64,000 nt of DNA, taken from positions 1,426,001-1,490,000 of the forward strand of contig CP021222.1 of assembly GCA_003999685.1 (NCBI GenBank), written 5' to 3'. Shown here piece after piece: positions 31,495-44,879 of the stretch. Position 1 is the first letter of the stretch. Each line of letters opens with the position of its first letter. Position numbers and translations under genes: made by a program. Source of the DNA: Taiwanofungus camphoratus. Lineage: Eukaryota > Basidiomycota > Agaricomycetes > Polyporales > Taiwanofungaceae. The notes beneath the pieces were generated by a model. That model was given only the letters and a program-made list of their open reading frames with translations, made no database searches and was not told the DNA's origin.

Positions 31495-34400
31495 ATGTCT
31501 GAATCGCATAGTAACTCTTCCGGTCCCTCCTTGTCTCGAAAGCGCAAGGTCACAAGTCCCACGTCAGATAATGGGCAACTGGTGACTGCGCCGAGTATCC
31601 CGCCAGCAGCGGACAGGCCTACTATCAAGAAGGCACGTACCACGAAAGCACCTAAAGGGAAAGGAATGTCTACGCAAGAGGCTCCAAAGGATTGGCCGGA
31701 ATATTTTAACTCGGTATGATCTCCTCCGTCGTGACTCATAATGCTATAATCTAAGTGTTCAAACAGTTGTTTAAGGTAAGAAGAGCAGAAGATTAGATTG
31801 AAATGTGTTGAACAGCGGGAACTATGTATAACAGGTATTTAAAGTGAGTGTTGTGGTACTCTAGATATGAAGGCTGATCAAGATGATTCCTTCGCAAAAT
31901 ATGACAGGCCCTCAACACTGTCCTTGCTTTTTGTTCGTCTCGGAAAAACTTCGCAATCACATTCCCTGTGGTGCGTCAGTCTGTAGAGGGACTGCTTAAG
32001 CAGTGGGGATTCTATATCCACGCCCTATTGATATATTTTCTGACCGGTTTATAGACCTCTAGACCTCAGCAAGGTTGCCGAACTCAAGTATGCACATTCG
32101 ATGTTTTCGTCGGTTTACATAACTCTAAAATCTACTCTGGGAATACAGAGCACTTTTACCCCAAGTCGTCAAGTTTGCATACGTTCCTCGAGCAGAACTT
32201 CGCATTCACGGGGAAACTCGAGATGGCTCAAAGCGGAATGGGCAGCGCGGACGCTCCCCTGACTATTCAGCATTCACTTCAACTGCTGTTGCTCCAAGTT
32301 CGGAATCGAGCTCTGTACCTGATGAAGATGAGCATGTATTAGTTCTCGATTTCGTGGAGAATGCACGAGGCAAGAAGAGTTCTAATCCAGGGTATGTAGC
32401 TATTAGAGTGTTTTTCTTCGAGCATCGCATAATGGCGTTGCAGGTTCCTTTACTCTCTTCCACCAGCGTTGACACCAGAAGCCACCAAAAAGCTTGTCAA
32501 TAAGAGAAACGACCGTTTTGTGCAAGCAGTTAATGAGTACGCCGTTATCGTGGACTGTAAATGATGTGCTAACACCGGACATTGTATTCCAGGCTTCTTG
32601 AGGCCACATCTATACATGAAGATCCAGTTGCATTGTTGCAGGCTGCTGCTCGCGATCATATTCCCATACATCCCTCCGCCAAATCATTCAATACGTTGAG
32701 TCAGTCCGATCCGAAGGGAAAGCAGAAGATGATACCCGATCCGGAGAGTCGTCAAACGATTGATTCTATTATTGATGAAATACGGGAACAAGAGTGGTAT
32801 CAAGAACAGATTGCAAATAGGAGAATTTTTGATACAAAGGAGGGATTGACAGGTTCGGCTTTTGACAATTCAGTACTCGCAACGCGTATTGACTGTTCCC
32901 ATCATTGACAGGAAACTTGGAGCCGCCACTTTCTGATACAATACTACAAGCACTGAGGGATTCAAGAAAGATAACCTCTCTGTATACACATCAAGTAGCG
33001 GCGATTACTGCGCTCTCTGATCGAAAGAATGTGATTGTCTCTACCAGCACGGCTTCTGGGAAGAGCGTTATTTATCAGGTACCTGACTCTATTTTGTTGC
33101 TCTTGCTTGTTGAACGACCATTCCATTTTCAAGGTACCAGTTTTACGATTTCTTGAAGAAGATGCAAACTCTACTGCGATGTTCGTATATCCGACAAAGG
33201 TACGGCATGATGCAACCTTTTCCGTATTTTCTTGCCTATGTAAATTTTAAAGGCCTTAGCGCAAGATCAGAAGATAGCGCTCGAACAGCTTTTGTTCTCT
33301 TGTCCCGGTCTTGAGCAAACGAAGGTTGGTCCTAGATGGTACAAGCTCGAATCGAAATTTATGTTGCTTCCCAAGGGATTTACTTACGATGGTGACACTC
33401 CACTGGAGCAACGAGCGGGTGCGTTTGGACTTAGTGTGCTTGACTGATCACATCTCTGACAATGTTTACAGGCATACGTGAATCAGCTTCAGTCATATTC
33501 ACCAATTTCGTAAGTTTTGTTATCAAAGCTTTATCGGTGCTCGAAGCGTGAATTGTCCAGGATATGCTTCACGCATCCATACTCCCACACGAAGATCTCT
33601 GGCGACGGTACCTCGTTTACCATTTCGGGCGATATTGTTCGGATTGATATATGAACGTAGGTTCCTTAAGAACTTGAAGCTAGTGGCGGTTGATGAACTG
33701 CATTACTATTCGAACGTATTTGGAAGGTAATAATCAATTGAATACCCTGTGTAGTTTACTCAGCTATTATCTTCAGTCATGTAGCCCAGGTCGTGAGACG
33801 CTTCCGGAGAGTGTGTGCTGCAGTCGGCAGTATGATAATAGTCCTTCTCCGCGATTCATTCAAGCTAACAGTATTTCTCGCTGACTGTCAGACGGAAGGA
33901 CTCGTTTTGTATCGTGTAGTGCAACCATAGCCAACCCGAGAGAACACATGCAAAATGTTTTCGGGATTGATGCGAGTGTCCATAAACTGTGATCTTATCC
34001 TAGGTACTAATTCCTTTGAACAGAATGTTGAGGAGGTTACAGAAGATGGCGCTCCGTCTGGCCGGAAAGATTTTCTTGTCTGGAATCCTCCTCTGATAGA
34101 TCCCGTGGACCCATCTTCAGGACGACGAAGTTCCATGTTAGAAGCTACTCGACTGATGAGATTCCTGATGGCGCGAGGGATCCGGGTTATTCTGTTCTGC
34201 AAGGTATGCTATATCTTGAAGGGTGGTTGACATACATTATATGATGCCTCACATTGTGTGCGAAAGATCCGGAAGTCTTGTGAGCTGGTAATCACACTAT
34301 GGCGTGCCTTTGATGGACGGGATGTTCATGATCATTCAATTAGGCGATGAAGACCCTGAGGGCAGAACTGACAGCGGAAGGTCGCCTGGATATCTTAGAC

Positions 34401-36526
34401 AAAGTGATGGCATACCGAGGAGGTATATTATACAATCTTTATGAGTTGCAGATAGACCCTTACACTCCCTGAAGGTTATTCGCAGCACGTGTGTGACTAA
34501 GGATGAACAGGGCCGGTATCATTCTGACATCCATCTTATAGGATCGACGGAGGATTGAGAAGGAGGCATTCTCCGGGAACTTGCTCGGAATTGTAGCAAC
34601 CAACGCCTTGGAGCTTGGTGTAGACATAGGAATACTTGACGCAGTCATTATGCTGGGATTTCCTATGGGAGGGATTGCAAGTTTTGTAAGTTCTTCCATC
34701 TTTCGTCTGACCAATCAGATGGTGATACCTTGACAGCGGCAGCAAGCTGGCAGAGCTGGAAGAAGAGCAAGAGACGCATTGGCAGTCTTTGTGGCAGATT
34801 CATTTCCAGTTGACCAACACTACGTCAATAACCCCGACGAACTGTTCGACAAGCATATGAATGATCTCGTCATCGATCTTGAGAGTAAGGTCATCCTGGA
34901 GTCGCATCTTCAATGCGCTGGCCACGAGATGCCGTTGACCCTGGAGGACGAGAAGTACTTTGGACCTTTGATGAAGGAGCTTTGCGAGGCACATCTGATC
35001 AAGGACAAAGATGGCTGGTGCGTAATTCCCATCAACATTCCTGCCCCCCAGTGGTGTTGACACGCTGTGCAGGTACCATACGCATCCCAAGTTTCTGCCT
35101 TTTCCTTCTAAACATATCGCCCTTCGGGGCGGTGAAGAGGAAAAGTACAGTGTTGTCGACATCACAAAACTAGGCAAGCCTGGAGGACGTGCCCGAGTTC
35201 TTGAAGAAGTCGAGCTTTCTAGAGCATTATTTGAGATCTATGAAGGCGGAGTCGTAAGTGTCCCGACCGACCTCGCAGAAGAGTGCCTCACATTTTTACA
35301 GTTCATACATCAGGGCATGACCTTCATTGTGAGTAGAACTTGATGGTGTGCCCGTTGCTTACCCAGTGTTCACATTTAATAAGGTGAAGGAGGTCAGTCA
35401 TGACTCAAAAACCGCAAAGCTGCTCCGATCCGATGTGAACTGGGTTACTGAACCAAGGTGGTCTGATATTCACTTTGATTTGATTAATGTCAATGCTCAG
35501 TCTCTTCCAGGGACTTTACGAATATTGATGCTGTTCAGACCTATCGCATCAGAGAGATTAAGGATTCTCCTCTTCGGGCATATTACGGTCGTAAGTGATT
35601 GTGCCTTCATTGGCTGATCAATTTAATTCTGTGATCCAGCGGTCGAATTGAAGACCGTAGTCTTTGGTACGTCTAAACCTTGATAGTCCGCTGTCTTGGA
35701 CTGATCTCCAAGCTCTCAGGCTACTTCAAAGTAAGGTACGTGTTTGTTTGAGACGCAAGGAGAGTTCTCAATCTGATCGCTATCAGGAACAAAGCCATAA
35801 TCGATGCTGTCGACCTCGATACGCCGCCATGGGTGCGAAATAGCACTGGAATGTGGATGGATTTACCGAAGCCTACTCTTGATCTAATGCGGGACTCAGG
35901 CATTAACCCTGCAGAGGCTATTCATGCCGCTGAGCATGCATTCCTGAATCGTTTCGCACTTGCGACAGATCTCAGGACAGAATGCAAAGTTGCAGAAAAG
36001 GAGTACAAAGCCAAACCGTCGCAAAGAAAACGGCCAGCACGGTGAGTTCCAATTCAAAGCTCACGGGCAACGGGTGTTCATAATCTTCTTAGTCTAATAT
36101 TCTACGAGCCCACGGGAAATAACAGTGGGGTTGCTGTGAAAGCCTTTGACCACGGTATACCTTGTTTACCGGTACTCTGAACTTGCGCTGATTGAGAATC
36201 TAGTATCCGATATTCTTCTTCACGCTCTTGAGACTGTGGAGTCGTGCGGGTGTGATGAGGGATGTGCAGCCTGTCAGTCATTCGTCTGTTCCAAAAGACG
36301 CATTTGATTTACTGGAACCATAGGTATTGATAGTGCGTCGTGTAAAGAAGGCAATCTGGTCTCTTCAAAGACTGGCGCTCTCATTGTTCTCAAAGCGATC
36401 CTTGGACGCCCTATTGACGTCGATCTGATTCCAGAGTACCCCGCAACGTTCACGGGGTCACACAACACTATCGTAGAGGCACCCGCCGTCCGTGTTGCCG
36501 AAGGCGTACAATTGGAAGAAGCCTGA
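31495..36526 (+). CDS. HRQ1: RecQ4-like ATP-dependent helicase Hrq1
   Basis: The N-terminus is basic ([13 protein letters not shown]) and leads to the conserved block [15 protein letters not shown] built from two 9-bp exons. Helicase motifs are clear: THQVAAI, Walker [23 protein letters not shown] across an intron, motif [11 protein letters not shown], then [29 protein letters not shown]. The C-terminus carries the Hrq1-type domain with a four-cysteine cluster ([10 protein letters not shown], then a spliced cysteine pair), ending VQLEEA. Hrq1 is known in yeasts as a 3'-5' helicase of crosslink repair and telomere control. The gene has many short introns. It converges with the pseudokinase gene, the stops being about 60 bp apart. 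Exon borders are partly inferred. Confidence 0.9.
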
Positions 36527-36586
36527 CAGATTTATGAATAAGTTTATATAGCTGAATGTGCTCGTTGTATACAAAAAAGATGCAGA

Positions 36587-39500
36587 TTAGGCTAATGGAT
36601 CGAAGTCGCCCCAGTCATCCTTCGTTAATGGCTTGATTGTGCCGCTGCTTTGCCATCCTGATTGGGGAGGCTTGGATGGTACTAGCGGACCTCCCATCGG
36701 CATAGGAGAAGGGAAAAGCGGCGCAGACGACATGGCGGAAAGAGGCGACATCGGTGCAAGCGTAATATTGTAGTTAGGTGATGATTGCATATGACCTGGG
36801 GCTGCCGTCGTCGTCGTCAGGCTCGGCTGTACTTGTGATGTAGAAGCTGAAGACGTAGATTTGGTTTGAAACGCGGGGGAAGTCGTATTAAGTGGAGGGG
36901 TGAAGACGGCACTATTGAAGGATGCAGAGGGAATAGGTGTCGCACCCAGGCCACGCGCAGGTCGATTCAGGGTAGCCTTCGACGTGTTAGGGCGTAATAA
37001 ATTTGAAAACTTGGGCGATGAGGGCAATGACTGAGTTTGGAACTCGGGAGCGGGAGTTGGTGGTGAAATGGCAGGGCTCTGCAATGCAGGAATCTGAGCA
37101 TATTTGAGTATCAGAAGAGCTTATCTATTCTGCCTCACCTCAGAACCACTACTGAAGATGCTGCCCCATACATCATCTTCCCAATTTTTGGAATTGTCGA
37201 TGATAGTATCGGCTTTCACACTCGTTGCTGTGCCGTTGCTCACCAGGCTTTCGAAATCGAGGGCACCATTTGTGACTGAAGTGCTATGAACTCCATTCGT
37301 CACTGAGCGATCTTCTATTCTTTGAGAATCACGTAAGTATTGATCATGCTCCCTCTCGACGCGATCGCCCAGCTTGCGGATGACTTCCATGAATCTTTTG
37401 AATTGTGATACGGTAAGCACTATCATGATAACCATGTTTCAGTAAATAGAACATGCATGAGACATTTCTATACTTACAAGGACCCATCGACATTGCCCAT
37501 AGTTGAGGTAACACCAACGTCGCAACGGCTTCTCGATCTACCTTCATACCCGTTGCTTCCTGTACCGCCAAAGTCGCCATCTGGAGGTTCACCAAAATGC
37601 AAGGTCGGCAGCTGGACGACGCGAGCATGCGAAACATGACTCACGGTCACCGCAGGTTCTTTCGTGCGGATTTTTGACAGCAGAGGAACGAGCTTCTGGG
37701 TCAGGCTTGTCTAAAGCAAGGAAAATGAGGACAGCTAGTCCACCAGTCGGAGTTCAAAGACCAACCTGATCTAGAGTCTTCACCATGGCAAGAAATGTGA
37801 CTAGCGTAGCCACTTTAACCGAAAGTATTCTAGTCTTGGTGAAGACAAGCTAAGGTGGGAGGAAATTTTGTAAGATCCTCGACACTGAGAAAGGGTCTTG
37901 CTCACGGCAACACGGGGGAAGAGCACTCCTTGGACTTCTGCATAATCGATGGTCTCGCAAAGATCGGGAACAGCTTTTAAGGCCCGCTCCTGCACCTAAA
38001 TTGAAAGTTGGTACTGACCTAAATCGCATTCGAATCTACTTACCGCTGCATGTTCAGATTCCAAGGCATTATAGACCAGGGGTAGAACGTCTGTGAGTAA
38101 TTTGTGAGCTGTGTACATCATGCGAGACGTGAACTATGTAGCGTACGCTCGCGAAAGACAGCTTTCTCGGTCTTATTCTGCAGCATCTGCAGGTTGTCTA
38201 ATAACGTCAGCATATTCTGCGGGGGTTCCTTAATAGCAAATAGAGGTTTGAGACTCGGAAGAACGAGCGTGGCGAACTGGCTGGACGACAATATTTGAGA
38301 AATGGCGAATATATTCGGTAGGATATATGGTAGTAGCTGTGTATCCTTCATCTGTACATTCAAGCCACGGTGAATGGCGAGACAACGATATGAGCCATAT
38401 AACCCACCTCCTCTACAAGGGACGGGAGGATTTTTCGTATCCGAAGACCTTCTGAGAACTTACCCAGAACATTCGCGAGACCTTTCATGAACGAGATCTT
38501 CTCTTCGCGCGATTTAGCCGCGAAATTAGAACGATCCAGGAAATTAAGAGTAGATATGGGCAACGACGAGAAAAATGGATCTGACGGTAGAATGTTTGGG
38601 CTAGGTCTATTGTGTGGGTGTCGAGTTATCATGGCATTTAGTACGACTGAGTGGCGGGAAGGTGATCAGTCAGCATCATAGTAGCCTAATAAGCAATCCA
38701 CTTACCTCGGAGATCTGAATCCAGTCGCTCCATCCCTGGCAGTGGCTTGCCAGAATTGTCGCGAAGAGCATTTAGACTGCCATGGTTCTTGAATGGAGGA
38801 TTACCTTTGCAATGCACGGCATACATGAGACAACCGAGTGAATACATGTCTGAAGCTGTATCAAGGACCTCATCCAAGGCATACTCGGGTGCTGTAACGT
38901 CATTGAGTGAGAGCTTATTCACGGCATCTGAACACGTACCCATATAGTCGAAAGATCGCTGCGTATACGGAGCAACCCGTCCATCAAATGTTGGGAATTC
39001 CCAACGTGTGGGCTCCCCGCTTGATTTCGAAAGGGGAATCGTAAGACCTAGCCCGGAGATCTTCCAGTCACCCTGCACATAAAGACTTAAGTGTATACGA
39101 GAAACACGGAATTGCTGATAAACTGACCGCGCTGTTGATCAGTATGCTTTCTGGTGTGAGATTACTGTGGATCAGGCGAGCGGATCCGTGCAGAAACGAT
39201 AGCCCTTTGCATATCTGGAGAATGCCTTTTTGTATCTGACATTGAGAAGCAAATTAGTCTATAAATGGCTCCAAGTCCGCACTTTATCACGCTACAGACT
39301 TCAACTTCATCCAATTCGACGAGGGGTGAATATTGGAATGAGCCGGGTATCGACAGGTGCAGAGATGACAGCACAGGCTCAGTGGCAAAAATCAATTCGG
39401 TCCGAGTCTCCTCCAGAGGCTCTACCATCTCTGTAGACAAGGCAGGCTCCCATTAGGGAATAAGTTAATGCAGGCGGCGCGTTTGCAGAACTCGCCTAGA

Positions 39501-39890
39501 ATGCACGGATGACGGAGCCGTCCCAGAGCGGAAGCCTAAAGGACGTAACTTCGCATTTATACTTTAAAACAGTATCAGGATCCGCACCTCAGCTTTCAAT
39601 ACTTCCAATGTCCTCTCCTTCGAGGCTGGCCCCATGCGTTCCATCTCCTGGCTCCGTTTATCGGCGCTCCAGACGGAAACACGCTTGTGAGTGACTTTGT
39701 GCGTCGCTGACTGCACACGCCACGGGCCGACGTTGAAAAGGGGTGCATGAGCTGTAGCAGGCAGGATGGCAGTCGAAGATCCAGATGGTCCCGGCGTAGA
39801 TGCTCTACTACCAGTGCTCGGGGCCGCGCCGATGTTGTATGATTGGGATATGTTAGTGCGCGCGAAGAAAGAGGTCGCTGCTGCAAACAT
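36587..39890 (-). CDS. Scy1/SCYL2-type pseudokinase
   Basis: The minus-strand gene starts MFAAATSFFARTNISQSYNI at 39890 and ends with DDWGDFDPLA. The kinase-like domain has WRVQSATHKVTHKRVSVW, IHSNLTPESIL in place of HRDLKPEN, WKISGLGL in place of DFG, and FDYMAPEYAL split by an intron, then ASDMYSLGCLMYA. Loss of the catalytic Asp residues marks a pseudokinase. Helical repeats follow (LPSLKPLFAIKEPPQNMLTL), then a Ser/Pro/Thr-rich tail. Scy1-like proteins act in clathrin-coated vesicle and Golgi trafficking; the SCYL2 branch is the likely match. Multiple introns of about 50 bp are present and exon ends are approximate. Confidence 0.85.
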
Positions 39891-40328
39891 GATGGCCTAT
39901 GACTTTGAAGCCTCCGAGAGCGATACGGGACGCGTTGATCAGAGTAAATCGAGAACCACGGTCTCTGTTCTCGACGCCGTGCCTCCGCGTGTGCTGGATA
40001 CTGGATCGATCCCACTATGGTAGTCAGATCAAGGTATTACATAATCAACACTAAGGAAAGAAACAACGAGCACCGTTACGGTAACCTTCACATTGGGGGG
40101 TATGTACGTGGAAGAGTGTTGGCATGATAATAACGGCTCTAAGGATATTTGAGGATACACAGATGAACATACGCTCAGTTAGGGCGGAGCAAGAAGTAGA
40201 TCTGTCCAGGAGGCAAGGTTGCTGAAAAATGCTCGGAGAACTTGAGCCAATGGGCTGAACACATTCAGCACAGGGCAAATGGTAAGAAAGATTCGCTTCT
40301 CAGCCATCACTTTTAGGCCAGTCATTTC
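39891..40328. other. Intergenic region upstream of the pseudokinase
   Basis: About 440 bp between the start of the Scy1-type gene and the 3' end of the b561-type gene, both on the minus strand. No further gene is evident; it should hold the pseudokinase promoter and the terminator of the upstream gene. Confidence 0.4.
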
Positions 40329-40411
40329 TCATTTACTGATCGGATTAGATACGGTACATTCCTCATTAAAAGGGCGGGCATCATGATTATTCCAATGACA
40401 AACACTGTGGG

Positions 40412-41621
40412 TTAGAAGATTTGCATCTTCGAGAACCTGCGGAGGAATAAGGCCGTGGTCGTCGACATCAGTGTCACTATCAAACGAAGACAAGGCCAGC
40501 ACACTCGCCTCACTCGGACGAGCACAGCTGTCAGCAGCACGACAGGCGCGACAGTGTACGCAAGTACGTTGACAGCGCGCGCGGTGCGTTCTGTTGCCCA
40601 GCTCGACCACGCACCGCCGAGGTGCGCCGTGATCAACAGCATGGGGAATAGCAGGTACCCAGACAACCTGATATGCAACGAAAAAAAAAATATGATCATG
40701 AAGCGGCCCGCGGAGGAGACGGGTGCTGATGGCGTACCTGTGATACTTCCAAACATGTTTCGCTCGCGGGTTCCCGCCGAAGAGACGCCCATTAAGCCAG
40801 ACGCTTCCACCACCAAGCGCGACCTGGACGAGCATCCATGCAAGCGTGATGATGCCGAACGTCTTGTGGGCACCCTGTGAGCCCGAAACTACACAACATG
40901 ATCATCATTATAAAGGACTTACCCCGTGCCATGTAACGAAGTGCGCATAGCCATGCAGGCGCTTATTGATCAAAATGGCTAATGTGCCGAGGAGAATGGC
41001 GGGCAATCCGAGGCCGAGCATGATTAGCTGGTGGCGCGAGAGTCCTGCGGCCTTTGACGTTGGTTGAGAGGTGGGCTGCAGTGTTAGGATGCCTGTGGAA
41101 ATAGATAGGGGTGTGTCGGCAGGGCATGGTTCACTCGATTCAACGGGAGCTTATGAACAGACAGGGGCATACCATATGTAAAGTGAGCCACGGATAGACT
41201 TTGAAGAACAGGGTGCCAGAAGAACCAGCCAAGCCCGGTTGGGTTGTTCGTAAAGACGAGCACCCATGTCACTATGAGGAAGACCTGAAGAAGTGGAGAA
41301 CTTTAGCGACAGTCAACTGCAAACAGCGCACACTGGAACCGATGACATACTCCGACGGACACCTGAACAACCACCGGTGGATATAAGACAAATTTTGAAC
41401 GAGGCGCAAGACAGTTCAAGACGCACCAACGCTGCGACTCGTGCAACTGTGTCTCCGCGGCGCCCCTCCGGCTTCACGTACTGCTCATCGCTGCCCATCT
41501 TCACGTCCGCGTCCGCCTGTTCGGGGTCTACTGAAAGCGGTGTGTAATCGACGTCTGGGTGGTCCCCCTCGCCCGTATTCTCCGCAGATGCCTGTGTCGG
41601 AAGGAGAGCGATTGAAGTCAT
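40412..41621 (-). CDS. Cytochrome b561-type membrane protein
   Basis: Starting at ATG 41621 (MTSIALLPTQ), the gene has an acidic N-terminal segment followed by several membrane spans joined across introns: FLIVTWVLVFTNNP, LIMLGLGLPAILLGTLAIL, FGIITLAWMLVQVALGGGS, LSGYLLFPMLLITAHLGG and VAPVVLLTAVLV. Histidines in WHPVL, FVTWHG, AHKTFG, WKYHR and ITAHLGG sit where b561 proteins bind two hemes. Such proteins pass electrons across membranes. The last exon is uncertain: one frame stops at 40412, another continues to 40329 with an acidic tail. It is divergent from the dehydrogenase gene to the right. Confidence 0.75.
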
Positions 41622-41952
41622 TTTTCATGCAAACATCGGCTAGGCAGAGGACGGCTATAGGCAGTCAGACACTGCAGGAGACGTGTCAGAACATGATACG
41701 CGCTGATAAGGCGCTGAACACGGTCAGGACAGCGAAAGGCCAATGGCAATAGCAGTGATTCAAACACGGCGAGGGCCATCGCGACTTGGCCCGAAACCGA
41801 CATTTGCGACAAGTGATGCAAGTCGATCACGTGGTCGCATTGTGCTTCTTCGGTGCCGACGGCCGTTCGCGTCGGGATTCCAGGCACAGGCCCAGGCGTC
41901 GTCGAATGTCTTCCCCACGGGGTCAAGCGGTCGACGTTCGTCCCAGACCATC

Positions 41953-43097
41953 ATGAGGCCATCTCCCCGCCTCCTCCAAGCACTCAATTCCCCTCTTGCG
42001 TCTCGAGGGCGGAGCGTCAGCTTTATTGGACTCGGGCGCATGGGCTCAGAAATGGCATATAATCTCTTCTCTCGGACGCTCGTCGAGAGCGGGGGAGGCG
42101 CCCACTTTGTTGTGTGCGATGCGCGGCAGGATGTTGCGGAAGGGTTTGTAGCGAATTTCACGAATCAGTTCCCTGGCGCAAAGTTGGACGTGGCGAGCAC
42201 CCCAGCGGAGTGAGTACCCTGGCCGGCTTCTCTCTATGTGTGTGTTGGAAGAACGAATGACAGGGCGTTGGTAGCATCGCAAACGGTGGTCACCATGCTC
42301 CCGTCTTCTCCGCACGTCCGCAGTGTCTACTCTGAGGCCGGGGGGATCATCCCAGCGCTCCGCGGGCTGTCCCGCGAGGCAGTTCAGTCGACGCTATGTA
42401 TCGACTCTACGACGCTTGACGTGGAGGTCGCACGCAGCGTAGCAGCCAGCATCCACACAACTGGTGCAACAATGGTGGACGCTCCAGTCTCTGGCGGTGT
42501 TGCTGGCGCAAAAGCAGGCACGCTTAGCTTCCTCGTCGGAGGCACCGAATCCGCGTTCGGGCTCGCGCGGCCCACTCTCGTACACATGGGCAATCGGGTC
42601 ATCCACTGCGGGTCCTCCGGCGCAGGGCTCGCCGCAAAGATCTGCAACAACCTTGTGCTCGGCGTCGAGCAAATCGTCGTCGCGGAGGCGATGCTGCTCG
42701 GCCAGCGCCTCGGACTCGATGCGGAGGTGCTCGCAGCGGTGATCAACAGCTCGACTGGGGCATGCTGGTCGTCGTCCGTGAATAATCCCGTACCGGGCGC
42801 GATGCCGGACAAATCGCCACCTTGCGAGAGAGACTATGAGGGCGGATTTGCGACGAGCCTAATGCTGAAGGTGTGTACGCCCTAATCCTTGTGCCACTGG
42901 CTGGGTGGACTGACAGATATAAGGATATGGGCCTCGCGAAGGACATTGCCAACGCGATGGGTAGTCCGTTACAGCTTGGATCGGCCGCAGAGAAAATCTA
43001 CGGAGACGTGGTAAGAGACGACCCGGAACTGAGCAACAAAGATTTTTCGTCGGTGTATAGATATTTACGCTTGGCAGCTAACCAGAAGACCGGTTGA
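41953..43097 (+). CDS. 3-hydroxyisobutyrate dehydrogenase, mitochondrial
   Basis: Three exons (41953-42209, 42264-42870, 42924-43097) encode 345 residues, a usual length for the family. The enzyme oxidises 3-hydroxyisobutyrate to methylmalonate semialdehyde with NAD in valine breakdown. Seen: the nucleotide-binding FIGLGRMG, the substrate loop DAPVSGGVAGAKAGTLSF, the catalytic lysine region GAGLAAKICNN, and the C-terminal KDIANAMGSPLQLG. The start MRPSPRLLQALNSPLASRGR looks like a mitochondrial presequence. An in-frame ATG at 41743 would add 70 Arg-rich residues; I prefer 41953 for length, but cannot exclude the other. Confidence 0.92.
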
Positions 43098-44879
43098 GGA
43101 GGAGAGCTCGGTGGCGTGACATATGAGCTGTATTACTGGTTACTAATGGCGTAATCAGTAAGCTCTCTTTGGAAATCTAGGGTATAATATCTACTGGCAT
43201 ATACATATGATGCGTCTAACCAAGTTACTGAATCTCAGCAGTAACGGCATGATCTCTCCAATACAATGTTAATGGTTACTATCTGTATGGCAAATGAACA
43301 ATACGTCAGAAGCAAATTAGGCATGAACAGTCAACTATTTGCACACCGAGGAAAGCAACTTTGGCTATCATGCTTATCACTATCGATCTTAAGTGCGCAG
43401 TTCTAGATCAAGATCCATATGCGGTAAGTAGAATAGAGAATTAGGCAACCCAGAAATTCACAAACGTGCATACAGGAACATAAAACATGTACAATATATG
43501 TTGTAGATGACAGTTGACCCGTTCACTCGTTCGTATACTTTTCCTGTTTCTTTGACCTTCTTAATAGGGTAATAAACGCGCTGTCCATATCCGACGCGCG
43601 GTCTTTCCCTCAGTCCTCTTACTACTCGTACATCGGAAGGTTGAGGTATTATCCTATGGCTATTGCCAAAATAGAGGCAGTGAGATGGGGGAGGAAGACT
43701 TCTAGTATGAAACAATGCTGTGTATCCTCATGCAGCATTCCCAATTTGGTGCAACGGAGTGATCGAGGGGTGTTTGCCTCCGTTCCCTCATCAGGAATCC
43801 GTCGCCGCCTGGCTGTCTGACGTATCTAACTCGTCTTATCAGAAAACTTGCATGGTTGATGCATACGCATCCTACACTTCTTGCTTGATCTCATTTCGCC
43901 TGTATGCATAAGTTAAGGTCTAATTTCATATACCTCACTGTATTTTCTGTAAATGTATTGGTTAAAATCGTCAGACAGTCCACTTCTGGACTGCTTTTCA
44001 GGGAAATAAGACGGTTTCAGGCCTTGTCCGAGTCAGAGACGCGTAACAATTTACTGATGTTCTCCCACTAACGCAGCTCTTCTCTAGATTTTGCGGCTCC
44101 TGTTACTGAGAAGGCCGTCATGGAGGATCTTGTCACATGTGGATGTATCAGACCGTAGGGCACAAAGCAAAGTTTTTCTGGTGAGTAAGGACCGCTATCG
44201 ATGGACCGAAGGCTCTGCAATTAAGGTTTGACCACTTCCAATTCAGTCAGGTTTGTCTCCCAAAAAAACACAAGGTACTATCAGGCCAGTCCCAATCCCC
44301 GGGGCTTGATGTGAGATACTTTTCGAGACTATCATCACGCACTTGTTGCCGAAGCTATCGATAACCCCGGTTGTTCATGCCGATGTTCACATATCTGCCT
44401 CGAATGAGCTTTGTAATTTGTCCATCAAGGTCACGGTCTAACAATGCTCCAAGACCTATATGGACTTATCGAAAGGACCAGGGCTGCCAAATTCTCTAAG
44501 ACAAAAATTTGCAACACGTAGGACATCAGAGGGCGATTCTGAGGTATTCCAGAGCCGATGTTAGATATATGTGATGCAGACTTGTTGGGTAGCCGGAAAA
44601 GAAGTTGTATGGGTAAATAATTGGTGTGTATACTTTCGTGCAGCAGAGCCTGGATGATGTTTACCAATATATCCATTTAGACAACTTGAAACAAGTTATT
44701 TAAGAGTTCACAAGTATGTCACGCGGCAGCGCCACAACAAAAGGGCAAGGAGATGATAAGGCATCTCCACTGTAACATGCCTATCGCCTAACTTTCGCAA
44801 GCTCTCCCGAGGCAACATCGTCTCGCGGTCAGTGATACTTGACTTCCGCCGGTATGAATTCTCCTTAAAACTATGAAGA
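43098..44879. other. Gene-poor stretch of about 1.8 kb
   Basis: No gene recognised. Between 44.1 and 44.5 kb the plus strand has a fragment (VTEKAVMEDLVTCGCIRP) faintly like an RT entry segment, too weak to call. The right end holds the 3' flank of the small paralog gene. Confidence 0.4.

Noticed and set aside
44061-44500. Possible RT or retroelement fragment
   Set aside because: Only one short phrase resembles an RT entry segment; no catalytic motif or continuing similarity on any strand.
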